Of a stretch of 64,000 bases of DNA, positions 1-9,008 are shown piece by piece; the stretch's first letter is position 1, and the number at the start of each line of letters is the position of its first letter. The notes beneath the pieces were generated by a model, which saw nothing but the letters and a program-made list of their open reading frames with translations, ran no database searches and was not told the origin of the DNA. Location of the stretch: positions 2,951,501 through 3,015,500 of the forward strand of contig NZ_CP015849.1 of assembly GCF_001654495.1 (NCBI RefSeq), written 5' to 3'. Made by a program: the position numbers and the translations under genes. Source of the DNA: Streptomyces sp. SAT1 (GTDB taxonomy: Bacteria > Actinomycetota > Actinomycetes > Streptomycetales > Streptomycetaceae).

Positions 1-491
1 GCGCGCATCAGCCGGTGGCTGGGGGCGGAGAAGTTGCCGGGGACCTGGAAGGCGAAGGTGCCGCCGGGCCGGAGCGCCGCGATCCAGTCGGCGAACCGGG
101 CGGTGTGCCCCGGCACCCACTGGAGGGTGGCGTTGCTGACGATCAGGTCGCAGGGCTCGCCGGGCGTCCAGGTGCGGGCGTCGGCGGGGAGGAAGTCGAG
201 CCGGCCGCCGCCGGAGGTGGGGCCCGCGTGCTCCACGGTGGCCCGGTCCAGCATCTCGGGCGAGTTGTCGTACCCCGTGATGCGGGCGGTGGGCCAGCGG
301 CCGGTGAGCAGCACGGTGACGTTGCCGGGGCCGCAGCCGAGGTCGGCGATGCGGGGCGGGTCCGAGGGCAGGCCGGGGATCCGGGCGAGCAGGTCGGTGA
401 AGGGGCGGGCGCGGTGCCCGGCGTGGCGCAGGTACTGGGCGGGGTCCCAGGTGGGGCTGCTGCTGTCCTGGGTGCGGTCGGGCGCGGGCAT
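1..491 (-). CDS. tam: Trans-aconitate 2-methyltransferase, 3' end cut by window edge
   Basis: This is a SAM-dependent methyltransferase that esterifies trans-aconitate, a spontaneous by-product of the TCA cycle that inhibits aconitase. I read it on the minus strand from ATG at 491; it stays open through base 1, so only about the first 163 residues are present. The start MPAPDRTQDS leads into WDPAQYLRHAGHRARPF, then the SAM-binding glycine motif ADLGCGPGN, the acidic turn GYDNSPEML, and the later motif ISNATLQWV-like SNATLQWVPGH, a hallmark of Tam. It is divergent from the MarR gene at 630, with a candidate operator between them, so the MarR protein probably controls both. The family call is firm; the missing C-terminus cannot be judged. 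Confidence 0.88.
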   Translation of the reverse strand, partial: MPAPDRTQDSSSPTWDPAQYLRHAGHRARPFTDLLARIPGLPSDPPRIADLGCGPGNVTVLLTGRWPTARITGYDNSPEMLDRATVEHAGPTSGGGRLDFLPADARTWTPGEPCDLIVSNATLQWVPGHTARFADWIAALRPGGTFAFQVPGNFSAPSHRLMR

Positions 492-570
492 GGGGCCTCC
501 TTGAGGCGATCGTCCTGGTCCTCGGTCCTGGCGTTCCTCGGTGTTCCTCGGCACCGCCGAAATTTCTCTC

Positions 571-595
571 GATGCCAAGATAGTTGATATCAAGA
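571..595. promoter_or_regulatory. Candidate MarR operator between tam and marR
   Basis: The divergent gap holds two direct copies of a 10-base element, GATGCCAAGA (571-580) and GATATCAAGA (586-595), starting 15 bases apart. The second lies inside the perfect palindrome TTGATATCAA (584-593). Such AT-richer repeats stand out in GC-rich DNA. Position and shape suit autoregulation by the MarR protein encoded at 630. Binding is inferred, not shown. Confidence 0.5.
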
Positions 596-629
596 GACTT
601 CACGTCGACACAACCACTACACTGATCGC

Positions 630-1127
630 ATGGAGGACGAGGTCGATCGGCTGGTCGCAGCGTGGCGCCGGGAGCGCCCGGACCTCGACGTGGAACCGCT
701 GGAGGTGCTCAGCCGGGTGAGCCGGCTGGCCCGGCATCTGGACCGGGCCCGGCGGCTGGCCTTCTCCGAGCACAGCCTGGAGCCCTGGGAGTTCGACGTG
801 CTGACCGCGCTGCGCCGCGCGGGCGCGCCGTACCAGCTCTCGCCCGGACAGCTGCTGACGCAGACCCTGGTCACCTCGGGCACGATGACGAACCGCATCG
901 ACCGGCTGGCCAAGAAGGGCCTGGTCGAGCGGCTGCCCGACCCCAGTGACCGGCGGGGCGTGCTGGTCCGGCTCACGGAGAACGGCCGGGACCGCGCCGA
1001 CCGGTCGCTGTCCGGCCTGCTGGACCAGGAGCGGGCCATCCTCGGCGAGCTGTCCGCCGCGCAGCGCGACGAACTGGCCTCCCTGCTACGCCAGTTGACC
1101 GCCCCGTTCGACAACATCCCCGGCTAG
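630..1127 (+). CDS. MarR family transcriptional regulator
   Basis: A 165-residue dimeric winged-helix repressor of the MarR family. The N-terminal helix is followed by the helix-turn-helix with QLLTQTLVTSGTMTNRIDRL (about residues 70-90) as recognition region, then the beta wing LVERLPDPSDRRGVLVRLTENG, typical of the family, and a C-terminal dimerisation helix. Length matches the family. The ATG at 630 is preceded by a short AT-rich leader and the repeats at 571-595. The gene is divergent from tam, which suggests it responds to a ligand linked to trans-aconitate or a related small acid; that link is inference. Its 3' end overlaps the converging response-regulator gene by 42 bases. Confidence 0.88.
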   Translation: MEDEVDRLVAAWRRERPDLDVEPLEVLSRVSRLARHLDRARRLAFSEHSLEPWEFDVLTALRRAGAPYQLSPGQLLTQTLVTSGTMTNRIDRLAKKGLVERLPDPSDRRGVLVRLTENGRDRADRSLSGLLDQERAILGELSAAQRDELASLLRQLTAPFDNIPG

Positions 1128-1874
1128 CTCCCGGCGGGCGGGAGCCGGCTCCGCCGGACCCACGCCGGCCCTGCGGGCGAGGGCGACCGCGGCCAGCGTG
1201 GAGTGCACACCGAGCTTGCCCAGGACGTTCTGCATATGGGTGCGCACGGTGTGCGGGGAGAGGAACAGCCGCTCGGCGACCGCCTTGCGCCCGAGCCCGG
1301 CGACCATGCAGCGCAGCACCTCCCGCTCGCGCGGGGTCAGCGACTCCACCAGCCGTTCGCTCTCGGTGCGGTGCTTGCGGGCGGCGGTCAGCTCGCGCAG
1401 GACACCGGTCAGCAGCGCGGGCGGCAGATGCGTCTCGTCGCGCAGCACCCCGCGGATGACGGTGAGCAGCCGGGACAGCGAGCAGTCCTTGGCGACCCAG
1501 CCGCAGGCGCCCGCCTGGAGGGCCAGCGCGGCCCGGCGCGGGTCGTCCTTCTCGGCGAGGACCACGGTCCGTACGCCGGACTGGGCGGCGCGCACCCCGG
1601 CCACCAGGGAGATGCCGTCCACCAGGCCGTCCGCGTTGGCCTCCTGGACGGGGACGGCGGCCCGGCCGCCGGGCACCTTGCCGCCCAGGTCCGCGTCGAC
1701 GAGCAGCACGTCGTAGCGGCGGCCCTCGGCGGCGGCCCGCTCCAGGCAGCGCAGGGCCGCCGGTCCGGACCCGGCCGCCGAGACGTCGACGTCCGGCTCG
1801 GCGGCCAGGGCCGCGGCCAGGGACTCGGCGAAGATGCGGTGGTCGTCGACGACCAGGACGCGTACACGAACCAC
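1086..1874 (-). CDS. NarL/FixJ-type response regulator (LuxR C-terminal HTH)
   Basis: A response regulator of about 262 residues. The receiver domain keeps the acidic pair (VVDDHR, D10-D11) and a likely phosphoacceptor at D60 in LLVDADLGG; the conserved lysine is in GWVAKD, but the usual Ser/Thr is replaced by Ala in VVLAEKDD. The receiver carries an unusually long insertion between the acceptor strand and the next helix. The C-terminal LuxR HTH reads SLTPREREVLRCMVAGLGRK then LFLSPHTVRTHMQNVLGKLG. I chose GTG at 1874 because a GGAAGGGGG-type ribosome site precedes it; a longer frame reaches 2003 without one. No histidine kinase is adjacent, so it is an orphan regulator. The 3' end overlaps marR tail to tail. 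Confidence 0.85.
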   Translation of the reverse strand: MVRVRVLVVDDHRIFAESLAAALAAEPDVDVSAAGSGPAALRCLERAAAEGRRYDVLLVDADLGGKVPGGRAAVPVQEANADGLVDGISLVAGVRAAQSGVRTVVLAEKDDPRRAALALQAGACGWVAKDCSLSRLLTVIRGVLRDETHLPPALLTGVLRELTAARKHRTESERLVESLTPREREVLRCMVAGLGRKAVAERLFLSPHTVRTHMQNVLGKLGVHSTLAAVALARRAGVGPAEPAPARRELAGDVVERGGQLA

Positions 1875-2160
1875 TGGAACCCCCTTCCCCACGCTCCTGG
1901 AGAGCAGGGGATCTCCGTCATCGAGGACGACGGCCGGCCGTGTCCGGGGGCGGCCGCGCGGGCACGACGCCCGGGGCCGCGGGATCCGCACGGCCGCCGC
2001 CATGCGGAAGTGCTACCCCCACGTCGGGCGTCGTACCCGGCTGTCTCGCCCCCTGATCGGCGCCGGCCCCCACCGGTACCGCTTCTCAGCGTACGGACGG
2101 AGACCGGGAGGGGAAGCCAATTCGCAGAACTGACCGGCGGGCGCGTCTAGGGTGTGCCGC

Positions 2161-2604
2161 ATGTTTCGTATTGAGGCAGAAGTAGACAAAGAGCGCCGCG
2201 ATCTGCTCCGCTCCCGCCTCCGCGACGCGAACACGGCCGCCTCGTCCATGCTGGCCGCCCTGCGCACCTCCCCCACCGCCCACGAACTCCCGCTGCACCT
2301 GTGGGCCATGGACGAGTCCGGCGCCCTGGCCGGCGGCCTGGTCGGGCACACCTGGGCGACCTGGCTGCACATCACCTACCTGTGGGTCGACGACCGCCAC
2401 CGCGGCGCGGGCCTCGGTTCCCACCTGCTGCGGCGCGCCGAACGCATCGCCCGCGACCAGCGCGACTGCTGCGCCGCCCGCCTGGAGACCTGGGACTTCC
2501 AGGCCCCCGGCTTCTACCGCCGCCACGGCTACAAGGTGATCTGCGCCCTGCCCGACTATCCGCCGGGCATCACGGAGTACACGCTGGTGAAACCGCTGCG
2601 CTGA
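2161..2604 (+). CDS. GNAT family N-acetyltransferase
   Basis: A 147-residue GCN5-related N-acetyltransferase. The acetyl-CoA pyrophosphate loop is DDRHRGAGLGSHLL (motif A, about residues 77-90), preceded by the strand ITYLWV, and the C-terminal motif FYRRHGYKVI is the usual family end. The substrate cannot be read from sequence. ATG at 2161 is preferred over an in-frame GTG at 2152; a TAGGGT hexamer lies about 7-12 bases upstream, so the mRNA may be leaderless. It converges on cbiZ with 24 bases between the stops. Confidence 0.85.
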   Translation: MFRIEAEVDKERRDLLRSRLRDANTAASSMLAALRTSPTAHELPLHLWAMDESGALAGGLVGHTWATWLHITYLWVDDRHRGAGLGSHLLRRAERIARDQRDCCAARLETWDFQAPGFYRRHGYKVICALPDYPPGITEYTLVKPLR

Positions 2605-2628
2605 GCGGGCCGCCCCGTGGTGCGGGTA

Positions 2629-3327
2629 TCACGCGTGCGCCAGCGCCTCCCCCACCGCCCGGTGGACCGCTCGGGCCAGCCGGGCGCCCCAGAGGGAGCG
2701 GGGTCCGGCGAAGGCGTGCGGGGGTTCGGCGGGGGCGGGCAGGCGGGCGGCCACGCAGACGGCGTCGGTGGGGGTGCCGGTGCAGGCGTGGCCGGCCTCC
2801 AGGAGGGCCTGGACCTTGGCCTCGGTGGCGGTGGTGGCCGCGTTGACCAGGGCGGCGTCGGTCAGGGCGGCGGGGACGGCGACGACGATGTTGATCGTGC
2901 CCGGCTGGGCGGGGACGGCGGCGGCCTGTGCCGGGGCAGCGGCCTGTGCCGGGGCAGCGGCCCAGCCGCGGACGCTGATGCCCGCGGTGACGACCGCCTG
3001 CGCCCCGCCGTCCTCGGCGCGGGCGTGCCGGGTGACGTCGGCCGCCGTCATCAGGCCGACACCCGCCCCGGTCAGACCGGCCCCGGCCGCCAGCTCGGCC
3101 AGGTGGCGTTCCGGGTCGGTGCGCCGGTAGCCGTGGGCCACCTGGGCGTTGAGGACCCAGTCGCGCTCGCCGATGCCGCCGCCGAGCACCGCGCTGCTGA
3201 TCATCCGCCACCCCGGGCCCGCCCGCCACACCAGCGCGTGCAGCCGCTCGCCGTCCTCGGTGCGGGCCAGCAGGCGCGCCGAGCGCAGCGCGGTGGGCGG
3301 GGCGGGCACGGGCGGGGCGGTGGACAC
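2629..3327 (-). CDS. cbiZ: Adenosylcobinamide amidohydrolase (CbiZ family)
   Basis: CbiZ hydrolyses the amide bond of adenosylcobinamide to give adenosylcobyric acid, letting a cell remodel imported incomplete corrinoids into cobalamin. The 232-residue protein shows the family landmarks WVLNAQV, GAGVGLMTAADV, an AVVTAGIS strand and GTINIVVAV, and ends with the conserved GTPTDAVCVA segment. There is an Ala/Pro/Gln-rich low-complexity insert (about residues 147-168) just before GTINI, with a duplicated AAAPAQ unit. GTG at 3327 has GAGGAG upstream at good spacing. It follows galK on the same strand after 104 bases; I see no cobalamin riboswitch there, so it may be read through from the gal operon or use its own small promoter. 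Confidence 0.85.
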   Translation of the reverse strand: MSTAPPVPAPPTALRSARLLARTEDGERLHALVWRAGPGWRMISSAVLGGGIGERDWVLNAQVAHGYRRTDPERHLAELAAGAGLTGAGVGLMTAADVTRHARAEDGGAQAVVTAGISVRGWAAAPAQAAAPAQAAAVPAQPGTINIVVAVPAALTDAALVNAATTATEAKVQALLEAGHACTGTPTDAVCVAARLPAPAEPPHAFAGPRSLWGARLARAVHRAVGEALAHA

Positions 3328-3431
3328 CGGCGGGACTCCTCGGGACGGGGACCGGCCGATCTTAGGCCCTCGTTCGGATCATGCCGGGCGCGCGTGCCCC
3401 GACCCGGACGAAAGACCCTGGTGCCCCCCGG

Positions 3432-4589
3432 TCAGAGCAGCCGTCGCGCCCCCGCCGACGGCACCGCCTCGAAGACGCGCGGCGCGGTGAATCCGCCCTC
3501 GGCGAAGGCCGCCTCGACGGCCTCGGTGAGCGCGGCCACGGCGCCCTCCTCGGCGAGGACGATCGCGGAGCCGCCGAAGCCGCCGCCGGTCATCCGGGCG
3601 CCCAGCGCGCCCGCGGCGAGGGCCGTGTCGACGACCAGGTCCAGCTCCGGGCAGGAGATGCGGAAGTCGTCGCGCAGGGAGGCGTGGCCCTCGGTCAGGA
3701 CCGGGCCGATCGCGCGCGCCCCGGCGGACGACGACAGGAGCGAGATGACGCGCTCCACCCGGGCGTCCTCGGTCACCACATGGCGGACCAGGCGGCGGAT
3801 CTCCTCCTCGTCGCCGAGCTGTGCGAGCGCCGCGTCCAGGCCGTCGTGGGGCACGTCCCGCAGGGCGTCGACGCCGAGCAGGGCCGCGCCCTTCTCGCAG
3901 CCGGCCCGGCGCTTGCCGTACTCGCCGTCGCTGTGGGCGTGCTTGACGCGGGTGTCGACGACCAGCAGGCGCAGCCCCTCGCGGGCCAGGTCGAAGGGGA
4001 CCTGGCGCTGCGACAGGTCGCGGGTGTCGAGGAAGAGCGCGTGGCCCTCCTCGCAGCAGGCCGACGCCGTCTGGTCCATGATGCCGGTGGGCGCGCCGAC
4101 GTAGACGTTCTCCGCGCGCTGGCACAGGCGGGCCAGCTGCCAGCCCTTCAGGCCCAGCGCGTACAGGTCGTTCAGGGCGAGGGCGACGACCACCTCCAGG
4201 GCGGCCGAGGAGGACAGGCCCGCGCCGGAGGGCACCGTCGACGTCAGGTGCACATCGGCGCCGGGCAGCGGGTGGCCGGCCTCGCGCAGCGCCCAGACGA
4301 CGCCCGCCGGGTACGCCGTCCAGCCGTCGTCGGTGCCGGGCGCCAGGTCGGCGACGCGCAGTTCGACGGGGCCGCCGGGCACGTCCGCCGAGTGCAGCCG
4401 CAGCACGCCGTCGTCGCGGCGGGCGACGGCGGCGAGCGTGACGTGCGGCAGGGCGAACGGCATCACGAAGCCGTCGTTGTAGTCGGTGTGCTCACCGATG
4501 AGGTTGACGCGGCCGGGGGCCGCCCACACTCCCTCGGGCGCGGTGCCGTACAGCTCGGCGAACCCGTCCCGAACCTGCTGTGCCCCCAC
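3432..4589 (-). CDS. galK: Galactokinase
   Basis: GalK phosphorylates alpha-D-galactose to galactose-1-phosphate with ATP, the entry step of the Leloir pathway, in the cytoplasm. The 385-residue protein has the galactokinase signature GRVNLIGEHTDYN (26-38), the GHMP ATP loop VPSGAGLSSSAAL and the C-terminal MTGGGFGGSAI motif. The reading frame is open far upstream through galE, but the start is GTG at 4589: it overlaps the galE stop by one base (TAGTG) and has GGGAG six bases upstream. That overlap implies translational coupling, so galK is the third gene of galT-galE-galK. Confidence 0.95.
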   Translation of the reverse strand: MGAQQVRDGFAELYGTAPEGVWAAPGRVNLIGEHTDYNDGFVMPFALPHVTLAAVARRDDGVLRLHSADVPGGPVELRVADLAPGTDDGWTAYPAGVVWALREAGHPLPGADVHLTSTVPSGAGLSSSAALEVVVALALNDLYALGLKGWQLARLCQRAENVYVGAPTGIMDQTASACCEEGHALFLDTRDLSQRQVPFDLAREGLRLLVVDTRVKHAHSDGEYGKRRAGCEKGAALLGVDALRDVPHDGLDAALAQLGDEEEIRRLVRHVVTEDARVERVISLLSSSAGARAIGPVLTEGHASLRDDFRISCPELDLVVDTALAAGALGARMTGGGFGGSAIVLAEEGAVAALTEAVEAAFAEGGFTAPRVFEAVPSAGARRLL

Positions 4590-5557
4590 TACTGCTCCCT
4601 TGCGATGTGCTGCGCGAAGCGCCAGGCGTCCGCGACGATCCCCGCGAGGTCCGCGCGGGACGGGTTCCAGCCGAGCCGGTCGCGGGCGGCGGCGGCCGAG
4701 GCGACGAGCACCGCCGGGTCGCCGGCCCGGCGCGGGGCCACGGCCTCGGGGATCGGGTGGCCGGTGACCCGGCGGACGGTCTCGACGACCTCGCGGACGG
4801 AGAAGCCGTTGCCGTTGCCCAGGTTGCAGATCAGGTGCTCGCCCGCGGTGGCGGCGTCCAGCGCGAGCAGATGGGCCTCGGCCAGGTCGGCGACGTGGAT
4901 GTAGTCGCGTACGCAGGTGCCGTCCGGGGTCGGGTAGTCGTCGCCGAAGACGCTGATCGCCTCGCGGCGGCCCTGGGCGACCTGGAGGACCAGCGGGATG
5001 AGGTGCGACTCGGGCGCGTGGCGCTCGCCGTACGCGCCGTAGGCGCCGGCCACGTTGAAGTAGCGCAGGGAGACCGCGCCCAGGCCGTGCGCCGCCGCCT
5101 CGCCGGTGATCATGTGGTCGACGGCGAGCTTCGAGGCGCCGTAGGGGTTGGTGGGCTTCGTCGGGGCGGTCTCGACGATCGGCGTGCGCTCCGGCTCGCC
5201 GTAGGTCGCGGCGGTCGAGGAGAAGACCAGCTTGCGCACCCCGGCCTCGCGCATCGCGGCGAGCAGCGCCATGGTGCCGCCGACGTTGTTGTCCCAGTAC
5301 TTCTCCGGCTTCACCACCGACTCGCCGACCTGTGAGAACGCGGCGAAGTGCAGCACCGCGTCGAAGGAGGGGTCGAGCCACTTGGCGGCGTCGCGGATGT
5401 CGCCCTCGGCGAAGGCGGCTCCGGCGGGCACGCCCGCGCGAAAGCCCGTGGAGAGGTTGTCGAGGACGACGACCTCGTGGCCGGCCTCCAGCAGGTGCTG
5501 GGCGACCACGCTCCCGACGTAACCCGCCCCACCCGTGACCAGGTACTTCCCGCTCAT
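4589..5557 (-). CDS. galE: UDP-glucose 4-epimerase
   Basis: GalE interconverts UDP-galactose and UDP-glucose using bound NAD, regenerating the UDP-glucose used by GalT. It is an extended short-chain dehydrogenase of 322 residues with the Rossmann motif GGAGYVG (9-15), the SST segment FSSTAATYG and the catalytic pair Y139 and K143 in NPYGASK. Later [10 protein letters not shown] is the family's substrate-binding region. ATG at 5557 overlaps the galT stop by one base (TGATG), and its own stop overlaps the galK start, so the three genes are tightly coupled. Confidence 0.95.
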   Translation of the reverse strand: MSGKYLVTGGAGYVGSVVAQHLLEAGHEVVVLDNLSTGFRAGVPAGAAFAEGDIRDAAKWLDPSFDAVLHFAAFSQVGESVVKPEKYWDNNVGGTMALLAAMREAGVRKLVFSSTAATYGEPERTPIVETAPTKPTNPYGASKLAVDHMITGEAAAHGLGAVSLRYFNVAGAYGAYGERHAPESHLIPLVLQVAQGRREAISVFGDDYPTPDGTCVRDYIHVADLAEAHLLALDAATAGEHLICNLGNGNGFSVREVVETVRRVTGHPIPEAVAPRRAGDPAVLVASAAAARDRLGWNPSRADLAGIVADAWRFAQHIAREQ

Positions 5558-6639
5558 CAACTCGCTACCTCTCGCAGTCGCTGGGCCGCGCGCTCCGGAG
5601 GCACGTCGTTGATGAAGACGTCCATGCCGGACTCGGAGCCCGCGAGGAACTTCAGCTTGCCGGACGTGCGGCGGATGGTGAAAAGCTCCAGGTGCAGGGC
5701 GAAGTCCTCGCGGACCACCCCGTCGAACTCCTCCAGCGCGCCGAACGGCGCCTGGTGCCAGGCCGCGATGTACGGCGTCGGCGGCCCGCCCGCGGTGCCT
5801 TCCCCACCCTCCCCTGCGTCGAAGATCCGGTCGAAGCGCCGCAACAGTTCCAGATAGACCTGGGGGAACTCTGTGCGCGCGGCCTCGTCCAGGCCGAGCA
5901 GGTCGGGGACGCGGCGCTTGGGGTAGAGGTGCACCTCGTAGGGCCAGTGCGCGGCGTAGGGCACGAAGGCCGCCCAGTGCGCGGTCTCCAGGACGACGCG
6001 CTCACCGGCCAGTTCGCGGGCGAGGACCGCGTCGAAGAGGTTCTCCCCGCCGGTGGCGTCCTTGTGGGCGGCCAGCGAGCGCAGCATCAGCGCGGTGCGC
6101 GGGGTGGTGAAGGGGTAGGCGTAGATCTGGCCGTGCGGGTGACCGAGCGTCACACCGATCTCGGCGCCGCGGTTCTCGAAGCAGAAGACCTGCTCGACGG
6201 AGGGCAGATGGGACAGCTCCAAGGTGCGGTCGGTCCAGGCGTCCAGGACCAGCCGGGCCTGCTCCTCGGTGAGCGCGGCGAAGGAGGAGTCGTGGTCGGA
6301 GGTGAAGCAGACGACCTCGCAGCGGCCCGAGTCGCCCGCCAGCGACGGGAAGCGGTTCTCGAAGACGGCCACGTCGTAGGAGGAGTCGGGGATCTCGGTG
6401 AGCTGCTCGCCCCGCGTCGGGCACAGCGGGCACTCGTCGGCCGGCGGGTGGTAGGTGCGGCCCTGGCGGTGGGAGGCCACGGCGACCGCGTCACCGAGCA
6501 GCGGGTCCCGGCGGACCTCGGAGGTGGTGACGGTCGGCTCCAGCGGGCGCCGGTCGACGGCGTCGCGCACGGTGTCGTCCCGCAGGTCGTAGTAGATCAG
6601 CTCACGACCGTCGGCCAGCCGGGTCGAGGTCTTCTTCAC
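5557..6639 (-). CDS. galT: Galactose-1-phosphate uridylyltransferase
   Basis: GalT transfers UMP from UDP-glucose to galactose-1-phosphate, yielding UDP-galactose and glucose-1-phosphate through a uridylyl-histidine intermediate. The 360-residue protein carries HPHGQ with the nucleophilic H169, the zinc cysteines C70 and C73 in CPLC, and VFENRFPSL. It is first in galT-galE-galK. GTG at 6639 follows GGGAG at seven bases. A short Gly/Glu insert sits near residue 277 ([10 protein letters not shown]). The divergent 235-base region shared with the sugar symporter probably holds the promoters and the galactose-responsive operator. Confidence 0.95.
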   Translation of the reverse strand: MKKTSTRLADGRELIYYDLRDDTVRDAVDRRPLEPTVTTSEVRRDPLLGDAVAVASHRQGRTYHPPADECPLCPTRGEQLTEIPDSSYDVAVFENRFPSLAGDSGRCEVVCFTSDHDSSFAALTEEQARLVLDAWTDRTLELSHLPSVEQVFCFENRGAEIGVTLGHPHGQIYAYPFTTPRTALMLRSLAAHKDATGGENLFDAVLARELAGERVVLETAHWAAFVPYAAHWPYEVHLYPKRRVPDLLGLDEAARTEFPQVYLELLRRFDRIFDAGEGGEGTAGGPPTPYIAAWHQAPFGALEEFDGVVREDFALHLELFTIRRTSGKLKFLAGSESGMDVFINDVPPERAAQRLREVAS

Positions 6640-6702
6640 TGGCGGACTCCCTGTTCGTCCGAGCCCCGGGCCGCGCCCGGCACTCGATCACCCACCCAAC
6701 AG

Positions 6703-6807
6703 AATCAAACATAACACATCACAACCAACCATTGGAGGCTACCGGCGGCACCCGGGGACGCGCCATGGAACGCACATCACGATCAAACAAAGACAACCAA
6801 CAAAAGT
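6703..6807. promoter_or_regulatory. AT-rich divergent gal promoter region with repeated ATCAAACA
   Basis: Between galT (start 6639) and the symporter (start 6875) two AC-rich tracts stand out. Each begins ATCAAACA (6704-6711 and 6782-6789) and continues with CAACCAAC-type repeats. They are 78 bases apart and face both genes. This resembles operators of DeoR- or LacI-class sugar regulators, but no regulator gene lies alongside, so which protein binds is unknown. Confidence 0.45.
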
Positions 6808-6874
6808 GTTCAATTCCTGAACGCGAAGGCGTAGGTTCCCCGCTGGATCCGTTCGCGCAACGAAGCGAGTTCAC

Positions 6875-8575
6875 ATGCAGACCCCCACATCCCCCACCGG
6901 CGCGTCCGCGTACCTGGCGGCCGAGCTGCGGCTGCCGACCAACGCCCTCGACTACACGATCCTCGGCATCTACTTCGTCGTCGTCCTCGGCATCGGCCTC
7001 GCCGCCCGCCGCTCGGTGAGGACCAGCCTCGACTTCTTCCTCTCCGGACGCTCACTGCCCGCCTGGATCACCGGCCTCGCGTTCATCTCCGCCAACCTGG
7101 CCGCCACCGAGATCCTCGGCATGGCCGCCAACAGCGCCCAGTACGGCGCCTACACCGTGCACTGGTACTGGATCGGCGCCATCCCGGCCATGGTCTTCCT
7201 GGGCCTGGTGATGATGCCCTTCTACTACGGCTCCAAGGTGCGCTCGGTCCCCGAGTTCCTGCTGCTGCGCTTCGACCGCGGCGCCCACCTGCTGAGTTCG
7301 GTCCTGTTCGCCTTCGCGGCCATCCTGATCGCCGGGGTGAACCTCTACGCCCTCGCGATCGTCGTCGAGGCGCTGCTCGGCTGGCCGCAGTGGGTGGCGA
7401 TCGTGGTCGCCGGCTTCTTCGTGCTGGCGTACATCACCCTCGGCGGACTGTCCTCCGCGATCTACAACGAGGTGCTCCAGTTCTTCGTGATCCTGGCGGC
7501 CCTCATCCCGCTGGTGGTGCTCAGCCTGAAGAAGGTCGGCGGCTGGGACGGCCTGACCCACAAGCTGCACGCCACCCACGGGGAGAACTTCACCACCGCC
7601 TGGGGCGGCACCGGCATCGGCCACGCCAACCCGCTCGGCGCCAACTGGCTGACCATCGTGCTCGGCCTCGGCTTCGTCCTCTCCTTCGGCTACTGGACGA
7701 CCAACTTCGCCGAGGTGCAGCGCGCCCTGTCCGCGAAGAACCTCTCCGCCGCCCAGCGCACCCCGCTGATCGCCGCGTTCCCGAAGATCTTCATCGTCTT
7801 CCTGGTGATGATCCCGGGCCTGGTCGCCGCCGCGCTGGTCCCGAACATCGGCAGCTCCGCCTCCGGGCTCCAGTACAACGACGCAATCCCCTACCTGATG
7901 CAGGAACTGCTGCCCAACGGCGTCCTCGGCATCGCGGTCACCGGCCTGCTCGCCGCCTTCATGGCCGGCATGGCGGCCAACGTGTCGTCCTTCAACACCG
8001 TGTTCACCACCGACATCTGGGCCAAGTACGTCGTCAAGGACCGCGAGGACTCCTACTACGTGCGGTTCGGGCGGCTCATCACCGCCATCGGTGTGCTCGC
8101 CTCGGTCGGCACCGCGTTCCTCGCCTCGTCGTTCTCGAACATCATGAGCTACCTCCAGACGCTGTTCTCCTTCTTCAACGTGCCGATGTTCGTCGTCTTC
8201 ATCGTCGGCATGTTCTGGAAGCGCGCGTCGATGAAGTCCGGCTTCTGGGGCCTGCTCGCCGGCACCACGGCCGCGATGGTCAACTACTTCGTCATCTACA
8301 AGAAGGGGATCATCGACATCCCCACCGACCAGGGCGCCAACTTCGTCTCGGCCATCGCCGGGTTCGTGGCCGGCGCGGTGGTCATGGTCGCCGTCACGCT
8401 GTTCACGAAGCCCAAGCCGGAGGCGGCGCTGCAAGGACTCGTCTACGGCACCAGGTCGCCCGGCATGACCGAGGCGGCCGCCCCCGGCGACGAGGCCTGG
8501 TACCGCAAGCCCGCCCTCCTCGGCTGGGGCGCCGTCGTCCTCGCCGCCGCCTGCTACATCCCGTTCTCGTTCTGA
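6875..8575 (+). CDS. Sodium:solute symporter family transporter, probably galactose uptake
   Basis: A 566-residue membrane protein of the sodium/solute symporter (SSS) family. The first helix is LDYTILGIYFVVVLGIGLAA, followed by the family motif DFFLSGRSLPAW and LAATEILGM, and later GYWTTNFAEVQRALSAKN, the conserved intracellular segment of sodium/sugar members. A dozen or more hydrophobic helices are visible. It is divergent from galTEK and shares their control region, so galactose or a galactoside is the likely substrate; this is inferred from context. ATG at 6875 has only a weak ribosome site. Confidence 0.88.
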   Translation: MQTPTSPTGASAYLAAELRLPTNALDYTILGIYFVVVLGIGLAARRSVRTSLDFFLSGRSLPAWITGLAFISANLAATEILGMAANSAQYGAYTVHWYWIGAIPAMVFLGLVMMPFYYGSKVRSVPEFLLLRFDRGAHLLSSVLFAFAAILIAGVNLYALAIVVEALLGWPQWVAIVVAGFFVLAYITLGGLSSAIYNEVLQFFVILAALIPLVVLSLKKVGGWDGLTHKLHATHGENFTTAWGGTGIGHANPLGANWLTIVLGLGFVLSFGYWTTNFAEVQRALSAKNLSAAQRTPLIAAFPKIFIVFLVMIPGLVAAALVPNIGSSASGLQYNDAIPYLMQELLPNGVLGIAVTGLLAAFMAGMAANVSSFNTVFTTDIWAKYVVKDREDSYYVRFGRLITAIGVLASVGTAFLASSFSNIMSYLQTLFSFFNVPMFVVFIVGMFWKRASMKSGFWGLLAGTTAAMVNYFVIYKKGIIDIPTDQGANFVSAIAGFVAGAVVMVAVTLFTKPKPEAALQGLVYGTRSPGMTEAAAPGDEAWYRKPALLGWGAVVLAAACYIPFSF

Positions 8576-8596
8576 CCGCGGGAGGATGGAGAAACC

Positions 8597-8944
8597 ATGT
8601 CACAGCCCCACAACCCCGGCCGGGACGAGCACTCCGGCCCGCACACCGGCTACTCCGAGCACGACGTGCAGCGCGAGGTGACCGAGCTGGAGGGCAGGTC
8701 AGCGACCGCCGCGCGCATCTTCGACCTGCGGCGGATCATCGGCGGCCTGTTCGTCCTCTACGGCGTCATCGTCACGATCACCGGCATCACCGACTCGCAG
8801 GCCGCCATCGACAAGGCGCAGGGCGTCAACATCAACCTGTGGACCGGGATCGGGATGCTGGTCCTCGGGGTGTTCTTCCTGGCCTGGCTGAAGCTGCGGC
8901 CGGTGGCGGCGCCCGAGGACCCGGACGACACCGGCACCGAGTGA
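8597..8944 (+). CDS. Small two-helix membrane protein of unknown function
   Basis: A 115-residue protein 21 bases downstream of the symporter, with a strong ribosome site (GGAGGATGGAG) before its ATG; the two are surely one operon. About 45 hydrophilic residues precede a first membrane segment (IIGGLFVLYGVIVTITGI) and a second (WTGIGMLVLGVFFLAWLKL), with an acidic tail. I recognise no domain. Constant pairing with an SSS transporter would suggest an accessory subunit; only the adjacency is seen here. Confidence 0.75.
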   Translation: MSQPHNPGRDEHSGPHTGYSEHDVQREVTELEGRSATAARIFDLRRIIGGLFVLYGVIVTITGITDSQAAIDKAQGVNINLWTGIGMLVLGVFFLAWLKLRPVAAPEDPDDTGTE

Positions 8945-8974
8945 CGCCCTGAGGCCGGCCGGGCGACACTCCGA

Positions 8975-9008
8975 CGTCAGGTGCGGCCCCCGAGGTCAGG
9001 TGCGGCCC
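8975..9008. repeat. 20-base direct duplication at a gene's stop codon
   Basis: GTCAGGTGCGGCCC occurs at 8975-8988 and again at 8995-9008. The second copy contains the stop codon of the response regulator on the minus strand (8996-8998); the first is a spare copy just beyond it. Slipped-strand duplication is the simple explanation. Confidence 0.7.

Noticed and set aside
3432..5381. Galactokinase read as a 649-residue protein
   Set aside because: The extra N-terminus is out-of-frame galE. The GTG at 4589 with its ribosome site and TAGTG overlap is the start.
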